A DNA stretch of 64,000 bases from Hymenobacter roseosalivarius DSM 11622 (GCF_900176135.1 NZ_FWWW01000048.1:1-64000); one strand, 5' to 3'; numbered from the stretch's first letter, positions 25,963 to 35,139 are shown. Numbers and translations: made by a program. Notes: generated from the sequence alone by a model not told the origin.

Positions 25963-27171
25963 ATGGAGTATAGCTCACCCGCCCTTTTTCACGCCGCCCA
26001 GGAGGCCACGGCTGCTCCTCCACTTATCCGGCTAGTAGCGGTGCCGCCCGCCGCCGAACTGCTTATCTCGGTTATAATTCCTGCCAAAGATGAAGCAGAA
26101 AACCTGCCTTTCGCTTTGGCTGCTTTGGCTGCCCAAACCGACTTGCAGGGCCGGCCACTATCAGCGTGCAGCTATGAGGTGATCGTGCTGGCCAATAACT
26201 GCCATGACCAGACCGCAGCCGTGGCGCGCGCATTTGCCCGACTTCATCCCCAGCTTATCCTGCACGTAGCTACCGTCATGCTGCCCCCCGCCGAGGCGCA
26301 TGTAGGCGGTGCCCGCCGCTTGCTCATGGACGAAGCTTGCCAGCGGCTGGAGGCCGTGGGGCAGCCGATGGGCCTGATTGCCAGCACCGACGCCGATACG
26401 CAGGTCGGTACGACTTGGCTCGCGGCTATTATGGCTGAAGCCGCCGCCGGGGTGGAGGCGGTTGGGGGCCGCATTCTGACCACCTCATCCGTAAGCTCTG
26501 GCTCCCCGGTACGTCGCTACCACCTGCGCGATGCTGCTTATCAGCTATTACGCGCCCAGTTAGAAGATCTGCTCGATCCTGATGCGGCCGACCCCTGGCC
26601 ACGTCACCACCAACACTTTGGCGCGAGCCTGGCGCTTACGGCTCGTGCTTACCGGCGCGTGGGCGGACTGCCGGCCGTCAGCTTTCTGGAAGATGAAGCC
26701 CTCGTGCGGGCCCTGCGCCGCCATGATATCAGCGTGCGCCACAGTCCGCAGGTGCGCGTGCTCACCTCCGATCGGCAGCAAGGTAGGGTGGCTGTGGGGC
26801 TTTCGTGGCAGCTACGCTTGTGGGCAACGATGGGCGAAGAGCAGCAGGAGCCTCTGGTAGAAAGCGGCCCGTGCTTGGTTGCTTTATGGCAGGCCCGCCA
26901 AACATTGCGCACCCATTGGCAGGCTAGCCGCACTAGTCTGCCCGCGGCCATTGGAAATCATGGCTTTAGTAATGAGTTGGCCGCTACGCTGCATGTGCCG
27001 GTAGTCGGGCTGATTAAAGCGTTTTACCGCCTCTCCACCTTCGGCGAGCTGTGGGAATGGGTACAGACGCAGCAACACAAAACCACGCGGTGGGTGCGCC
27101 ATTGGCCACTGGTGCCTTTGAGCCAGGCCCGCGCTGAGCTACGCCAGCTGGTGCGGCAGCTGGGGGGCTAA
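25963..27171 (+). CDS. Family 2 glycosyltransferase
   Basis: 402 aa GT-A glycosyltransferase. SVIIPAKDEAENLPFAL opens the nucleotide-sugar fold, ASTDADTQV carries the DxD-type metal site, and FLEDEALVRALRR is the later acidic motif. No transmembrane helices, so it is probably cytosolic. The sugar and acceptor are unknown. It is convergent with the methyltransferase gene: the two stop codons overlap at 27168-27171. This tight packing, with deacetylase and methyltransferase next door, suggests a shared pathway. Confidence 0.87.
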   Translation: MEYSSPALFHAAQEATAAPPLIRLVAVPPAAELLISVIIPAKDEAENLPFALAALAAQTDLQGRPLSACSYEVIVLANNCHDQTAAVARAFARLHPQLILHVATVMLPPAEAHVGGARRLLMDEACQRLEAVGQPMGLIASTDADTQVGTTWLAAIMAEAAAGVEAVGGRILTTSSVSSGSPVRRYHLRDAAYQLLRAQLEDLLDPDAADPWPRHHQHFGASLALTARAYRRVGGLPAVSFLEDEALVRALRRHDISVRHSPQVRVLTSDRQQGRVAVGLSWQLRLWATMGEEQQEPLVESGPCLVALWQARQTLRTHWQASRTSLPAAIGNHGFSNELAATLHVPVVGLIKAFYRLSTFGELWEWVQTQQHKTTRWVRHWPLVPLSQARAELRQLVRQLGG

Positions 27172-27767
27172 ATTTTCTCCAGCAAGTCCAGCCGGTACTG
27201 CTCATAGCGTTGGCCGTGCAGATGGCGTAAGGGGCCGTTAGCCAGAGTTTTTTGTAGAAAAAAAGTATGCACCTCGTCGCCGGTGAGCGGGTAGTCATGC
27301 ACCGGCGGGGTCCAATGCACGAGCAATAATTGCCCCCCAGCCGCTAGGCCCGCCACGATTTGGTCAGTGGCCCGCGCCAAATCGGCCGGCGACCAGTAGT
27401 AGCCGACTTCAGATACTACAATCAAATTGAACGCGGCTGGCACCGGAAATTCTTCGGGCACGCGCAGCAGCTGGAACTCTACCCGCGGCAAGTGCGCGCA
27501 CCGTTGGCGGGCACGCTGCAAAGGCGCTTCCGCGACATCTACCGCCAATAAGTGCTCACACCGGGCCGCCAACTGCTCAGTGAGTACACCCAGGGAGCAG
27601 CCAATTTCGAAGGCCCGCGCATACTGAGACTGGGGCAGAGCGGCCAGGGTCGTGGCGTATTTTTCCCGCTCGTAGTCGCTGGTTTCAAATCCCCACGGGT
27701 CTTCGTTGGCCCGATACACATCGTCGAAGTAAGTCGGAGGCAAGCTGTTGGGTTGATTTGGGTTCAT
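27168..27767 (-). CDS. NodS-like SAM-dependent methyltransferase
   Basis: 199 aa class I methyltransferase. SAM motif I is AFEIGCSLGVLTEQLA, followed by LLAVDVAEAPLQRARQRC. The N-terminal YFDDVYRANEDPWGFETSDYEREKY is characteristic of the nodulation-protein-S family, whose founding member N-methylates a deacetylated chitooligosaccharide. Its start overlaps the PIG-L stop by 4 nt (translational coupling). Substrate unknown; an amine freed by the PIG-L enzyme is the attractive guess. Confidence 0.87.
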   Translation of the reverse strand: MNPNQPNSLPPTYFDDVYRANEDPWGFETSDYEREKYATTLAALPQSQYARAFEIGCSLGVLTEQLAARCEHLLAVDVAEAPLQRARQRCAHLPRVEFQLLRVPEEFPVPAAFNLIVVSEVGYYWSPADLARATDQIVAGLAAGGQLLLVHWTPPVHDYPLTGDEVHTFFLQKTLANGPLRHLHGQRYEQYRLDLLEKI

Positions 27768-28528
27768 AACAAGGCAGAATTACTCTCTGATTTCACTTCG
27801 AGGTATACTTCAAACGGCTGGGCAAAGTGCGCCAGCATAGCCGGCGAAAGTTGAAAACCAGTGGGGTCGTCGTCAATCAGATTGGTAAGCTGGGAGCGAT
27901 GGGCAGCAATGGCTTGCTGTTTTTGATCCAGAACCGAAGTGATATCCAGGCACCAGCCTTCCACCTCGCCGGGTTGAGGCAAATCGGGGGGCGCGGCCCG
28001 CTCCCATGCCCACACTACGTATTCTAAGAGGCGAGGTGGGGCGGCTAGTTGGGCTAATGCGGCGCGCACGAGCTGACTGGTAGCGCGATGGTCGGGATGC
28101 GGGTCGCGCCGCCAGGGAGCTACTATTGTAGTAGGGGAGAATTGACTGATATATATCCGCAACTGCTCCGCAGCCTCTTCAAAGCCTGCTGCGCCCGCAG
28201 TTGGTACGTTGCCATCGGGCAAGCCCAGGTAGTGCGGGGCCTTTAGTATGCCCAAGGCAACTAATGCCGCTTCAAACTCCGCCTCCCGCAAATGCCGACG
28301 AGCCGCTGGCGGGTATTTCTGCGAATTAGGGTGCGACATAGTGCCATCAGTTACCAGAATGGCCATAACTGGCACTCGTGCTTGGCACAAAAGGGCAAGC
28401 AAGCCGCCACAACCGAGGGATTCATCATCGGGGTGGGGAGCAATAACTACCGTCGGGCCGAGCTGGGGGGCAAATTCGGCCGGGCGCAGCGGCAGCTTAA
28501 CAAAAGAGAACGGTGAGGTTTCTAACAT
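27764..28528 (-). CDS. PIG-L family (LmbE-like) deacetylase
   Basis: 254 aa. The zinc-binding motif is APHPDDESLGCGG near residue 32, with the second part in DPHPDHRATSQLV. Family members remove N-acetyl groups from GlcNAc-linked compounds (GlcNAc-PI, MshB, BshB). It lies 17 nt after the ACAD gene and overlaps the methyltransferase by 4 nt. The actual substrate is not known. Confidence 0.9.
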   Translation of the reverse strand: MLETSPFSFVKLPLRPAEFAPQLGPTVVIAPHPDDESLGCGGLLALLCQARVPVMAILVTDGTMSHPNSQKYPPAARRHLREAEFEAALVALGILKAPHYLGLPDGNVPTAGAAGFEEAAEQLRIYISQFSPTTIVAPWRRDPHPDHRATSQLVRAALAQLAAPPRLLEYVVWAWERAAPPDLPQPGEVEGWCLDITSVLDQKQQAIAAHRSQLTNLIDDDPTGFQLSPAMLAHFAQPFEVYLEVKSESNSALL

Positions 28529-28545
28529 ACCCGACGCGGCTTGAG

Positions 28546-29742
28546 TTAGCGGTGCCAGAGCTGGTGAGCGGGCTCCGTTTGAGTTAATGCAAATCGGCCG
28601 GCGTCAGCTATGGCCGCATCGGGGGCGGGCTGGCGCAGGTAGTGGGTCAGGTCGCGGTGGAGGCGTTCGAATGGCTCGGGCCGGAGCAGGCCGCGGGCCC
28701 CTACGCAACGCTCCGCTATTTGCAGCACGCGCAGGCAGATATCCTCCATAGCCGTGCGCACCAGGTTGGCATACGCCACGGTGGCCGTGGCCTCCGAAGC
28801 GGCCGTGGGGCGCGAGGCGTGGTCGGCCGCGCCGCGCAGCCACAGGTTGCCGCTTTCTACAAGCCCCGCCAGCTCACCCAGGCGCATTTGCTGATAAGGG
28901 TCGTCGGTGCGGTTAAGCTGTTGCAGAAAACGTCTGGTTTCATTGAAAACGGCCTCCGCCGCGCCCAGCTGCACCGCCGCAAACCGGATAGCACCCCCGC
29001 TGAAATCGGGCTGGCGGTAGTAGTCGCCGGGCTTGCCTACGAATTCCTCGGCGCTGATTTCCAGCCCCGTCAAATCGATCCGAAAGCTGGCCGTAGCCCG
29101 CATGCCCAGCGGCTGCCAGAAGCTGGCGTCGAGCGTGGGGGACAGTTCATCGGCAGGTAAAATAAACATCTGCCAGCCGCCGTCGGGCAAAGCGCCCGTG
29201 ATAAGGGGGCGCGTTACGTGACCGGCTCCCGAGCCAAACGTTTTGCTGCCCATCAGCCGAAAACGCCCCCCAGCTAGCGGCTCCAAACGCACGCCGTCGT
29301 CGGCCTGCGTATTCCAGACGCCGAATAGGTGGCCGGCGTGGGCATCAGCTGCCCAGCGGGTGGTCTGTTTGGGTCGGGCGTAGCGCTGCATCAGCTGCAA
29401 GGCATTGACGTGGCCTTCGTACACCCGACCAACCGCTAAGTTGCCGCGCCCGATGTGTTTAAGGGTTCGAAGCAGCGTCAGCGTGTGGGCGGGCAGGTGC
29501 AAATCGGTGCCGCCCAGCGCTTTGCTTAGAGGTGCCGTGAGCAGGCCCGCATCGCGCAGCCACTCAAATTCTGCCACTGGAAACCCGCCTTCCTGGTCCG
29601 ATGCCGGCGCCTGCGCCGCCAGGCGGGGCGCTAGCTGGGCTGCCGCTTCCTCACTGGCTTCGGCCGAAGTACCAGTGTAAATCGTTAGTGTGTCGGCCGA
29701 AGCGACAGATATGGTAAGCAGCGGAGGAAATGAAATAGCCAT
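28546..29742 (-). CDS. Acyl-CoA dehydrogenase-fold flavoprotein
   Basis: 398 aa. An alpha-helical N-terminal region, the mid-domain GSKTFGSGAGHVTRPLI with a beta-barrel, and a C-terminal four-helix domain (CVGARGLLRPEPFERLHRDLTHYLRQP) fit the acyl-CoA dehydrogenase family. The mid-domain resembles the DszC-like/flavin monooxygenase branch as much as true dehydrogenases, so the substrate may not be an acyl-CoA. It is the first gene of the three-gene minus-strand operon with PIG-L and the NodS-like methyltransferase. Confidence 0.82.
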   Translation of the reverse strand: MAISFPPLLTISVASADTLTIYTGTSAEASEEAAAQLAPRLAAQAPASDQEGGFPVAEFEWLRDAGLLTAPLSKALGGTDLHLPAHTLTLLRTLKHIGRGNLAVGRVYEGHVNALQLMQRYARPKQTTRWAADAHAGHLFGVWNTQADDGVRLEPLAGGRFRLMGSKTFGSGAGHVTRPLITGALPDGGWQMFILPADELSPTLDASFWQPLGMRATASFRIDLTGLEISAEEFVGKPGDYYRQPDFSGGAIRFAAVQLGAAEAVFNETRRFLQQLNRTDDPYQQMRLGELAGLVESGNLWLRGAADHASRPTAASEATATVAYANLVRTAMEDICLRVLQIAERCVGARGLLRPEPFERLHRDLTHYLRQPAPDAAIADAGRFALTQTEPAHQLWHR

Positions 29743-29832
29743 GTGTATAGTAGTTGAATAAACTCTACTATAATTGGTGGCAATGTGTTCAGGTTAAACC
29801 TGCTTTTGCCGGAAATCAGCGGCTTGGTACTG

Positions 29833-29856
29833 AAAAAAGCCCCCCAAATAGGCTTC
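29833..29856 (-). terminator. Weak terminator after the frameshifted gene
   Basis: On the minus strand a short AAGCC/GGCTT stem is followed by TTTTTT, with the GGGGGGCTTTTTT motif as its 3' half. It lies just past the stop of the disrupted gene. The rest of 29743-29858 shows nothing else. Confidence 0.5.
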
Positions 29857-29858
29857 AC

Positions 29859-31118
29859 TCAAAACTCCATGCCCAGCATGGCACCCAGCGTACGATAGTG
29901 CACGGCCCCCATATAAGGAGTCTCGAAGATCTCGCGTCCACTATCGTAGTATACTTCCAGTAGGGGCGCCCGCCGACCTTTGCTCAGTAGAACACCGGCC
30001 CCAAAATGCCCGCCAAGGGATACCGCGAAGCTTCGGCCCGCCACCGATTGGCTTTTCTGCCGCTGGTCGATGACGCCCGGCTCGGTGCCCATAGGAGGCG
30101 TATACACGGTGGCTGGCAGGCCGAGCAGGGTTTCTCGGGCTAGATGCCCGCCTACTAGCGCGCCCCCGAACAGGTAGGGCTGCAAGCGACCCTGCCCCAC
30201 GGTATAGCGCAGCACCAGCGGGGCCTGAATGGACGTAAACTCTATCGTAGAGGCCAGGGGGAGCTGCTCGCCCGCGTTCCGAAACCCATTCGGCACAGTA
30301 CTGGTCTGCGAAAAGGTGCTCTTTTTGTGGGCATATTGCAGGCCCGATTCCAAGGATATTGCGCGCTTGGTAGCTAGGCGCACCTGTAGGGCGGCTGCCA
30401 GGCCGGACGTAGCTTGTGCCTGCTGCTCGTTGAGCCGGGCGTTCTGGTCGTAGGAAACCGTATTCAGCCCGGCTCCTACTCGCAGGCTCATCACCACCCG
30501 GCTCCGATCATCCTCCTTCACCGCGGGGCGCAGATCCTGCGCTGGCCGGCTCGTCTGGCACTGCTGATTGTAGCGTAGCACGGCCTCCACCAAATGCGCT
30601 TCATCGAAGCGCGTGATGGTCTTGGCGCTGACGGCCGGACAGGCGCTGAATACGTTTTTTAGCAACCCCCAAGAGCGGCATGGTGCCATGCAGATCAATG
30701 TAGTAGAAAGCCGTGATGTAGCGCTGCATGCTAAGCGGATCGGGGGTGCGCAGTAACTCATAATCGAGGCGGTATAAGTTGGCACCGCCAGTAATAAGGT
30801 GCTCCAGAAAAACGCGGAGGGTGTCGCGGGTACCTAACAGTACAGGCCTGCTCACGTAGGTTTTGCCCCCACCAAGCCGAAGCCTCGCAGTTGCTCGGGC
30901 TGATACCGCTGGCTGGGCGCGCCGACTGCGGCCCGAAAGCCGATACCCTGCGCCGACACAAACTTGGCGAGCGGCTCCACGAAACCGCGCACGGTATCGC
31001 CCCGCAGGGGAATGATGTAGCCGGGCTGTAAGCGGTTCGTGCTTTGGGCCAAACCCCGCTGCTGGCAAAGCAGAAAAAGCAGGCAAAAAAGGGTAGCGTG
31101 TTTCGGTAGGCTGAACAT
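29859..31118 (-). pseudogene. Secreted/outer-membrane protein gene with two frameshifts
   Basis: One gene is read from three frames in turn. Frame 1 starts at ATG 31118 with a signal peptide ending RGLAQ and runs to GFGLVG near 30870. Frame 2 continues KTYVSRPVLLG to HGTMPLLG near 30667. Frame 3 continues LLKNVFSACPAV to the end (a small Omp-type barrel finishing LGAMLGMEF). Both breaks are in G runs on the coding strand: adding one G at 30866-30870 and removing one at 30666-30670 restores a single reading frame of about 420 codons. The cause may be sequencing errors in homopolymers or genuine decay. The N-terminal part (PGYIIPLRGDTVRGFVEP) and the barrel resemble a family common in Hymenobacter; function unknown. 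Confidence 0.75.
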
Positions 31119-31248
31119 ATAATTGGGTAGGAATTCAACCGGCAAGCTAGGCACATTCAGCCAGAAACCAGGCAGGCTTTTACCGCAGGCAGCGCCCACA
31201 AAACCGGAACAGAATGGCGGCCGGCTAGCTTAGGCGCGGTTCGGGTAC

Positions 31249-31256
31249 TACCTTCG
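31249..31256 (+). promoter_or_regulatory. -7 element of purH
   Basis: TACCTTCG, identical to the -7 boxes before the ferredoxin and aspS genes, 36 nt before the purH ATG. No good TTTG lies 19-20 nt upstream. Confidence 0.5.
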
Positions 31257-31291
31257 TCCCACCATTCTTTCAGCCCCAAACTCTTTCTGCC

Positions 31292-32827
31292 ATGTCGCTC
31301 CAACCCATTCGCTCCGCGCTTATTTCTGTTTATTACAAAGACCGTTTGGAGCCCTTGGTAGCGGTGCTGAAGCAGCACGGCGTGAAGCTGTATTCTACGG
31401 GCGGAACACAGCAGTTTTTGGAGGAACAAGGCGCTGAGGTAACGCCCGTAGAAAGCTTGACCGGGTTTCCGGCCGTGTTCGGTGGCCGCGTCAAAACCCT
31501 GCATCCGAAAGTGTTCGGCGGTATTTTGCAGCGTCGCCACGAGGCTGGTGATACCCAGGAAGCCGAGCAGCACGAAATTCCGCCCATCGATCTGGTAGTA
31601 GTGGACCTGTACCCGTTTGAGGAAACCGTGAACTCGGGCGCGCCGGAGGCCGACGTGATTGAGAAGATTGACATAGGGGGCATTTCCCTGCTTCGGGCCG
31701 CTGCCAAAAACTTCCGCGACGTGCTGGTGGTCAGCGGCCGCGACCAGTACGAAGCCGTAACGGAGCTGCTCACTGAGAAAAACGGCGCTACCGATCTGGC
31801 AGACCGTCGCCAATACGCCGCTGCCGCCTTTGCCACCACCTCGCACTGCGACACCCAGATTTTCAATTACGTGAGCCAAGGAACCGACCTGCCGGGCAAA
31901 TCTTTGCGCGTAAGTCAGCAGCCGGCCACGCCCCTGCGCTACGGCGAAAACCCGCACCAGACGGGCACCTTCTACGGCGACCTGTCGGCTCTTTTTGATC
32001 AACTGCATGGCAAGCAGCTTAGCTACAACAACTTAGTAGACGTTGATGCCGCCGTGGCCCTCATGGCTGAATTTGAAGATGGCCAGCCCGCCTGCGCTAT
32101 TCTCAAGCACACCAATGCCTGCGGCGTAGCCCAGGCCGACACGCCCCACGATGCCTATGTGCAGGCCTTAGCCTGCGACCCGGTGTCGGCCTTTGGGGGC
32201 GTTATTATTGTGAATAAGCCTGTTGACGAAGCCACGGCTGATGAGTTGAATAAGCTGTTCTTCGAGGTGCTCATTGCGCCCGAGTTTGGCGAGGCCGCGC
32301 TGCCCATCCTGCAAAGCAAGAAAAACCGCATTCTGCTGCGCCAGAAACCAGTAAATTTGCCCCCTAAGCAAATCAAAACTCTCCTCAACGGCATCGTGGA
32401 GCAGGATTTTGACCGCCAGACGGAAACGGCTGCTGACTTCAAGGTCGTTACCAAATCAGCCCCGACGGCCGAAGAAACAGAGGCGTTGGTATTCGCGGCC
32501 AAAGTCTGCAAGCACACCAAGAGCAATACCATCGTGCTGGCGCGGCCGGGCCAGTTGCTGGCTTCCGGCGTGGGCCAAACGTCGCGGGTAGACGCCCTCA
32601 AACAGGCCATCGAGAAGGCCAAAGCTTTTGGCTTCGACCTGCACGGCGCGGTCATGGCCTCTGACGCCTTCTTCCCCTTCCCTGACTGCGTGGAAATTGC
32701 TGGCCAGGCGGGCATTCGGGCCGTGGTGCAGCCCGGTGGCTCCATCAAAGATCAGGACAGCATTGCCGCCTGCGACCAACTCGGCCTGGCCATGGTCATG
32801 ACGGGCGTGCGGCATTTTAAGCATTAA
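31292..32827 (+). CDS. purH: Bifunctional AICAR formyltransferase / IMP cyclohydrolase PurH
   Basis: 511 aa, normal length for PurH. The N-terminal MGS-like IMP cyclohydrolase domain contains LYSTGGTQQFLEEQG and GGRVKTLHPKVFGGIL; the C-terminal AICAR transformylase domain contains RYGENPHQ, LSYNNLVDVDAA, ILKHTNACGVA and the end DQLGLAMVMTGVRHFKH. It catalyses the last two steps of IMP synthesis. It is monocistronic: its own -7 box precedes it and a hairpin follows. Confidence 0.96.
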   Translation: MSLQPIRSALISVYYKDRLEPLVAVLKQHGVKLYSTGGTQQFLEEQGAEVTPVESLTGFPAVFGGRVKTLHPKVFGGILQRRHEAGDTQEAEQHEIPPIDLVVVDLYPFEETVNSGAPEADVIEKIDIGGISLLRAAAKNFRDVLVVSGRDQYEAVTELLTEKNGATDLADRRQYAAAAFATTSHCDTQIFNYVSQGTDLPGKSLRVSQQPATPLRYGENPHQTGTFYGDLSALFDQLHGKQLSYNNLVDVDAAVALMAEFEDGQPACAILKHTNACGVAQADTPHDAYVQALACDPVSAFGGVIIVNKPVDEATADELNKLFFEVLIAPEFGEAALPILQSKKNRILLRQKPVNLPPKQIKTLLNGIVEQDFDRQTETAADFKVVTKSAPTAEETEALVFAAKVCKHTKSNTIVLARPGQLLASGVGQTSRVDALKQAIEKAKAFGFDLHGAVMASDAFFPFPDCVEIAGQAGIRAVVQPGGSIKDQDSIAACDQLGLAMVMTGVRHFKH

Positions 32828-32840
32828 AGCCTTGAAATAT

Positions 32841-32874
32841 AGACTGTCACGCAGCATTTTCTGCGTGACAGTCT
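32841..32874 (+). terminator. Hairpin after purH
   Basis: AGACTGTCACGCAG (32841-32854) pairs perfectly with 32861-32874, with a 6-nt loop. The U tract is poor (TAATTAGG follows), so it may act as an mRNA 3' stabiliser as much as a terminator. GTCACGCAG also occurs in the repeat near 57390. Confidence 0.6.
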
Positions 32875-33009
32875 AATTAGGCATCACTATACTATTAGTA
32901 ATGCTGGGGGGCATTTTTGCCACAATTCTTACGCTCTTTTTTCGTTAGAGGGCCTGTTTAACTACGGAGTGTCGTAATTTTTACTGGTAGCGCTTCCGTC
33001 AAACTTACG

Positions 33010-33017
33010 TACTTTTG
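33010..33017 (+). promoter_or_regulatory. -7 element of mreB
   Basis: TACTTTTG matches TAnnTTTG exactly and runs straight into CCCCC, so it overlaps a variant (TTTTGCCCCC) of the window-wide motif read on the other strand. It is 55 nt before the mreB ATG. Confidence 0.6.
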
Positions 33018-33072
33018 CCCCCTATTTGCGTGGCGCAACCCGCGCATTATCTTCTAATTGCCGTAAAAATCA

Positions 33073-34098
33073 ATGGGTTTTTTTAACTTCCTCACCAGCG
33101 ATATCGCCATTGACCTGGGAACGGCCAATACCCTCATCATTCACAACGACAAAATCGTGGTGGATGAGCCGAGCATCATCGCCAAAGACCGCACAACCAA
33201 TAAAGTAATTGCCGTGGGCCGGCAAGCGCAGCAAATGCACGAAAAGACCCACGACAACATTCGCACCATTCGGCCTTTGAAGGACGGCGTAATTGCTGAC
33301 TTTCACGCCGCTGAGGAAATGATTAAGGGCATGATTAAGATGATTGACACGCGCAATCGTCTGTTTCAGCCCTCGCACCGCATGGTTATCTGCATTCCCT
33401 CGGGTATTACAGAAGTAGAAAAACGTGCCGTACGTGACTCCGCCGAGCACGCCGGTGCTAAAGAAGTCTGGATGATTCAGGAGCCAATGGCGGCCGCTAT
33501 CGGTATTGGTATCGACGTGGAGCAGCCCGTTGGTTCCATGATCATTGACATCGGTGGCGGCACGACCGAAATCGCGGTTATTGCCCTGTCGGGCATCGTC
33601 TGCGACCAGTCCATCAAGACGGCCGGTGACGTATTCAATCAGGATATTCTGGACTATATGCGCCGTCAGCATAATCTGCTGATTGGTGAGCGCTCCGCCG
33701 AGAAAATTAAAATCGAAGTAGGTGCCGCCCTCACCGAGTTGGACGTTACGCCTCCCGACTACGAAATCCGGGGCCGTGACCTGATGACGGGTATTCCGAA
33801 GGTGATTAAAGTGACTTCTTCCGAAATCGCTATTGCCTTGGATAAGTCGGTGGCCAAAATTGAGGAAGCGGTACTTAAAGCTTTGGAAATAAGCCCCCCG
33901 GAGCTGTCTGCCGACATTTACGATAACGGCATTCACCTGACAGGTGGCGGCGCACTGCTCCGTGGCTTGGATAAACGCCTGGCGGCTAAAACCAAGCTCG
34001 CGATTCACATTGCCGAAGACCCATTGCGCGCCGTGGTGCGCGGTACGGGCGCTACGATTAAGAATCTACAAGGCTTCCGTAGTGTTCTGCTCTCGTAA
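33073..34098 (+). CDS. mreB: Rod shape-determining protein MreB
   Basis: 341 aa bacterial actin. IDLGTANTLI is the phosphate-1 loop; MIIDIGGGTTEIAVI is phosphate-2; LTGGGALLRGLDKRL is the adenosine motif. MreB filaments guide the elongation-specific cell-wall complex together with MreC, MreD, PBP2 and RodA, all encoded next. Promoter at 33010. The mreC gene follows after an intergenic palindrome. Confidence 0.97.
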   Translation: MGFFNFLTSDIAIDLGTANTLIIHNDKIVVDEPSIIAKDRTTNKVIAVGRQAQQMHEKTHDNIRTIRPLKDGVIADFHAAEEMIKGMIKMIDTRNRLFQPSHRMVICIPSGITEVEKRAVRDSAEHAGAKEVWMIQEPMAAAIGIGIDVEQPVGSMIIDIGGGTTEIAVIALSGIVCDQSIKTAGDVFNQDILDYMRRQHNLLIGERSAEKIKIEVGAALTELDVTPPDYEIRGRDLMTGIPKVIKVTSSEIAIALDKSVAKIEEAVLKALEISPPELSADIYDNGIHLTGGGALLRGLDKRLAAKTKLAIHIAEDPLRAVVRGTGATIKNLQGFRSVLLS

Positions 34099-34110
34099 GT
34101 AGCTAAATAA

Positions 34111-34187
34111 GTAAATGGCTGGAGGTTAAGTGGTTGCTTGTTCTGCTTTTTGAACAGCAAGTCATTTAGTCTCCAGCCTTTTGCTAC
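34111..34187. repeat. Palindromic intergenic repeat, family A copy 2
   Basis: Imperfect inverted repeat whose left arm shares ATGGCTGGAGGTTAA and TGCTTGTTCT with the copy at 21151-21240. It fills most of the gap between mreB and mreC. Confidence 0.8.
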
Positions 34188-34224
34188 TGTAAGCTCAACC
34201 ATTTAATTATTCGCTTCTTTTCTC

Positions 34225-35139
34225 GTGCGTAATCTTTTCACCTTCATCTTCCGCTACCGGGGCATCCTGGTGTTCGGGCTATTGGAGGTGTTGAGTTTAT
34301 ATCTACTGATCCGAAACAGCTCGTACCAGCGGGCCGCTTTCTTCAATTCAGCCAATGCCTACGCAGGGCGAGTACTGGAAATGCGCACCCAGGTGCTGGA
34401 TTATTTTCGGTTAGTTGACGTGAATCGGGGCTTGGTAGCTGAGAATGCGGCCTTGCGCCAGCAGCTTTACCGCCCCGACCTGGCGGGCCGCCTGCCCGAT
34501 AGCCTCGCACCCGCTGAGCCCCTGCGCCCGGCCCGCCGCGACTCCATCTTGCTGGGTTTGCGCCAATTGCTCGCCACCGACCCTGATTACCCGCTCATCC
34601 CGGCGCGTGTGATAAGCAACACCCGCCGACGGATTGATAACTATCTGACTATCAACGCCGGCACCCGCGACGGTGTGCGGCCGGGGATGGGTCTTCTTTC
34701 CGCCGATGGCGTAGTAGGCCGGGTCAAAGTTGCCAGTGAGCATTATGCCACGGCCACGTCAGTGCTACATTCCAAAACGGTTATTTCAGCCAAAATAAAG
34801 CGCGACGGTACGGAAGGCGGCATTAAGTGGCTAGGCGACGACGCGGCCCACGTACTTCTAGACCAGATTCCGCGGCAGAATGAGCTAGTGCGGGGCGACA
34901 CCATCCTGACTTCCGGCTACAACGCTGTCTTTCCGGAAGGGGTAATGATTGGTACGATCGACGCGTTCAGCAAAGAGCCAGACAAGGATTTCTGGACCAT
35001 ACGGGTGCGTCTGGCCGTGGATTTTTCGCGCCTGACCTACGTGTACGTGGTGAATAGCCGCTCCAAAGCGGAGCGCGACACGCTGCAAGTCCGGGCGGGG
35101 GCCAAACCAGAGGAAGAAGAGGAGATTCAGAAGCCATGA
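34225..35139 (+). CDS. mreC: Rod shape-determining protein MreC
   Basis: 304 aa, GTG start. One N-terminal membrane helix (GILVFGLLEVLSLYLLI), a coiled-coil stretch (about 55-85), then the periplasmic beta-domain (YLTINAGTRDGVRPGMGL, GVVGRVKVAS, DTILTSGYNAVFPEGVMIG). It links MreB and the wall synthases. Its stop overlaps the mreD start (ATGA, 35136-35139). Confidence 0.93.
   Translation: MRNLFTFIFRYRGILVFGLLEVLSLYLLIRNSSYQRAAFFNSANAYAGRVLEMRTQVLDYFRLVDVNRGLVAENAALRQQLYRPDLAGRLPDSLAPAEPLRPARRDSILLGLRQLLATDPDYPLIPARVISNTRRRIDNYLTINAGTRDGVRPGMGLLSADGVVGRVKVASEHYATATSVLHSKTVISAKIKRDGTEGGIKWLGDDAAHVLLDQIPRQNELVRGDTILTSGYNAVFPEGVMIGTIDAFSKEPDKDFWTIRVRLAVDFSRLTYVYVVNSRSKAERDTLQVRAGAKPEEEEEIQKP

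Noticed and set aside
25963..29742. Calling the cluster a Nod-factor pathway
   Set aside because: Only the methyltransferase is NodS-like; PIG-L is unrelated to NodB, and no NodC or NodA was seen. Only the logic is similar.
31157..32008. 283-codon frame opposite purH
   Set aside because: The plus-strand frame is unmistakable PurH; the antisense frame has no family resemblance and mirrors third-position G+C.
33070..34008. 312-codon frame opposite mreB
   Set aside because: Antisense of a conserved gene; its boundaries follow mreB exactly.
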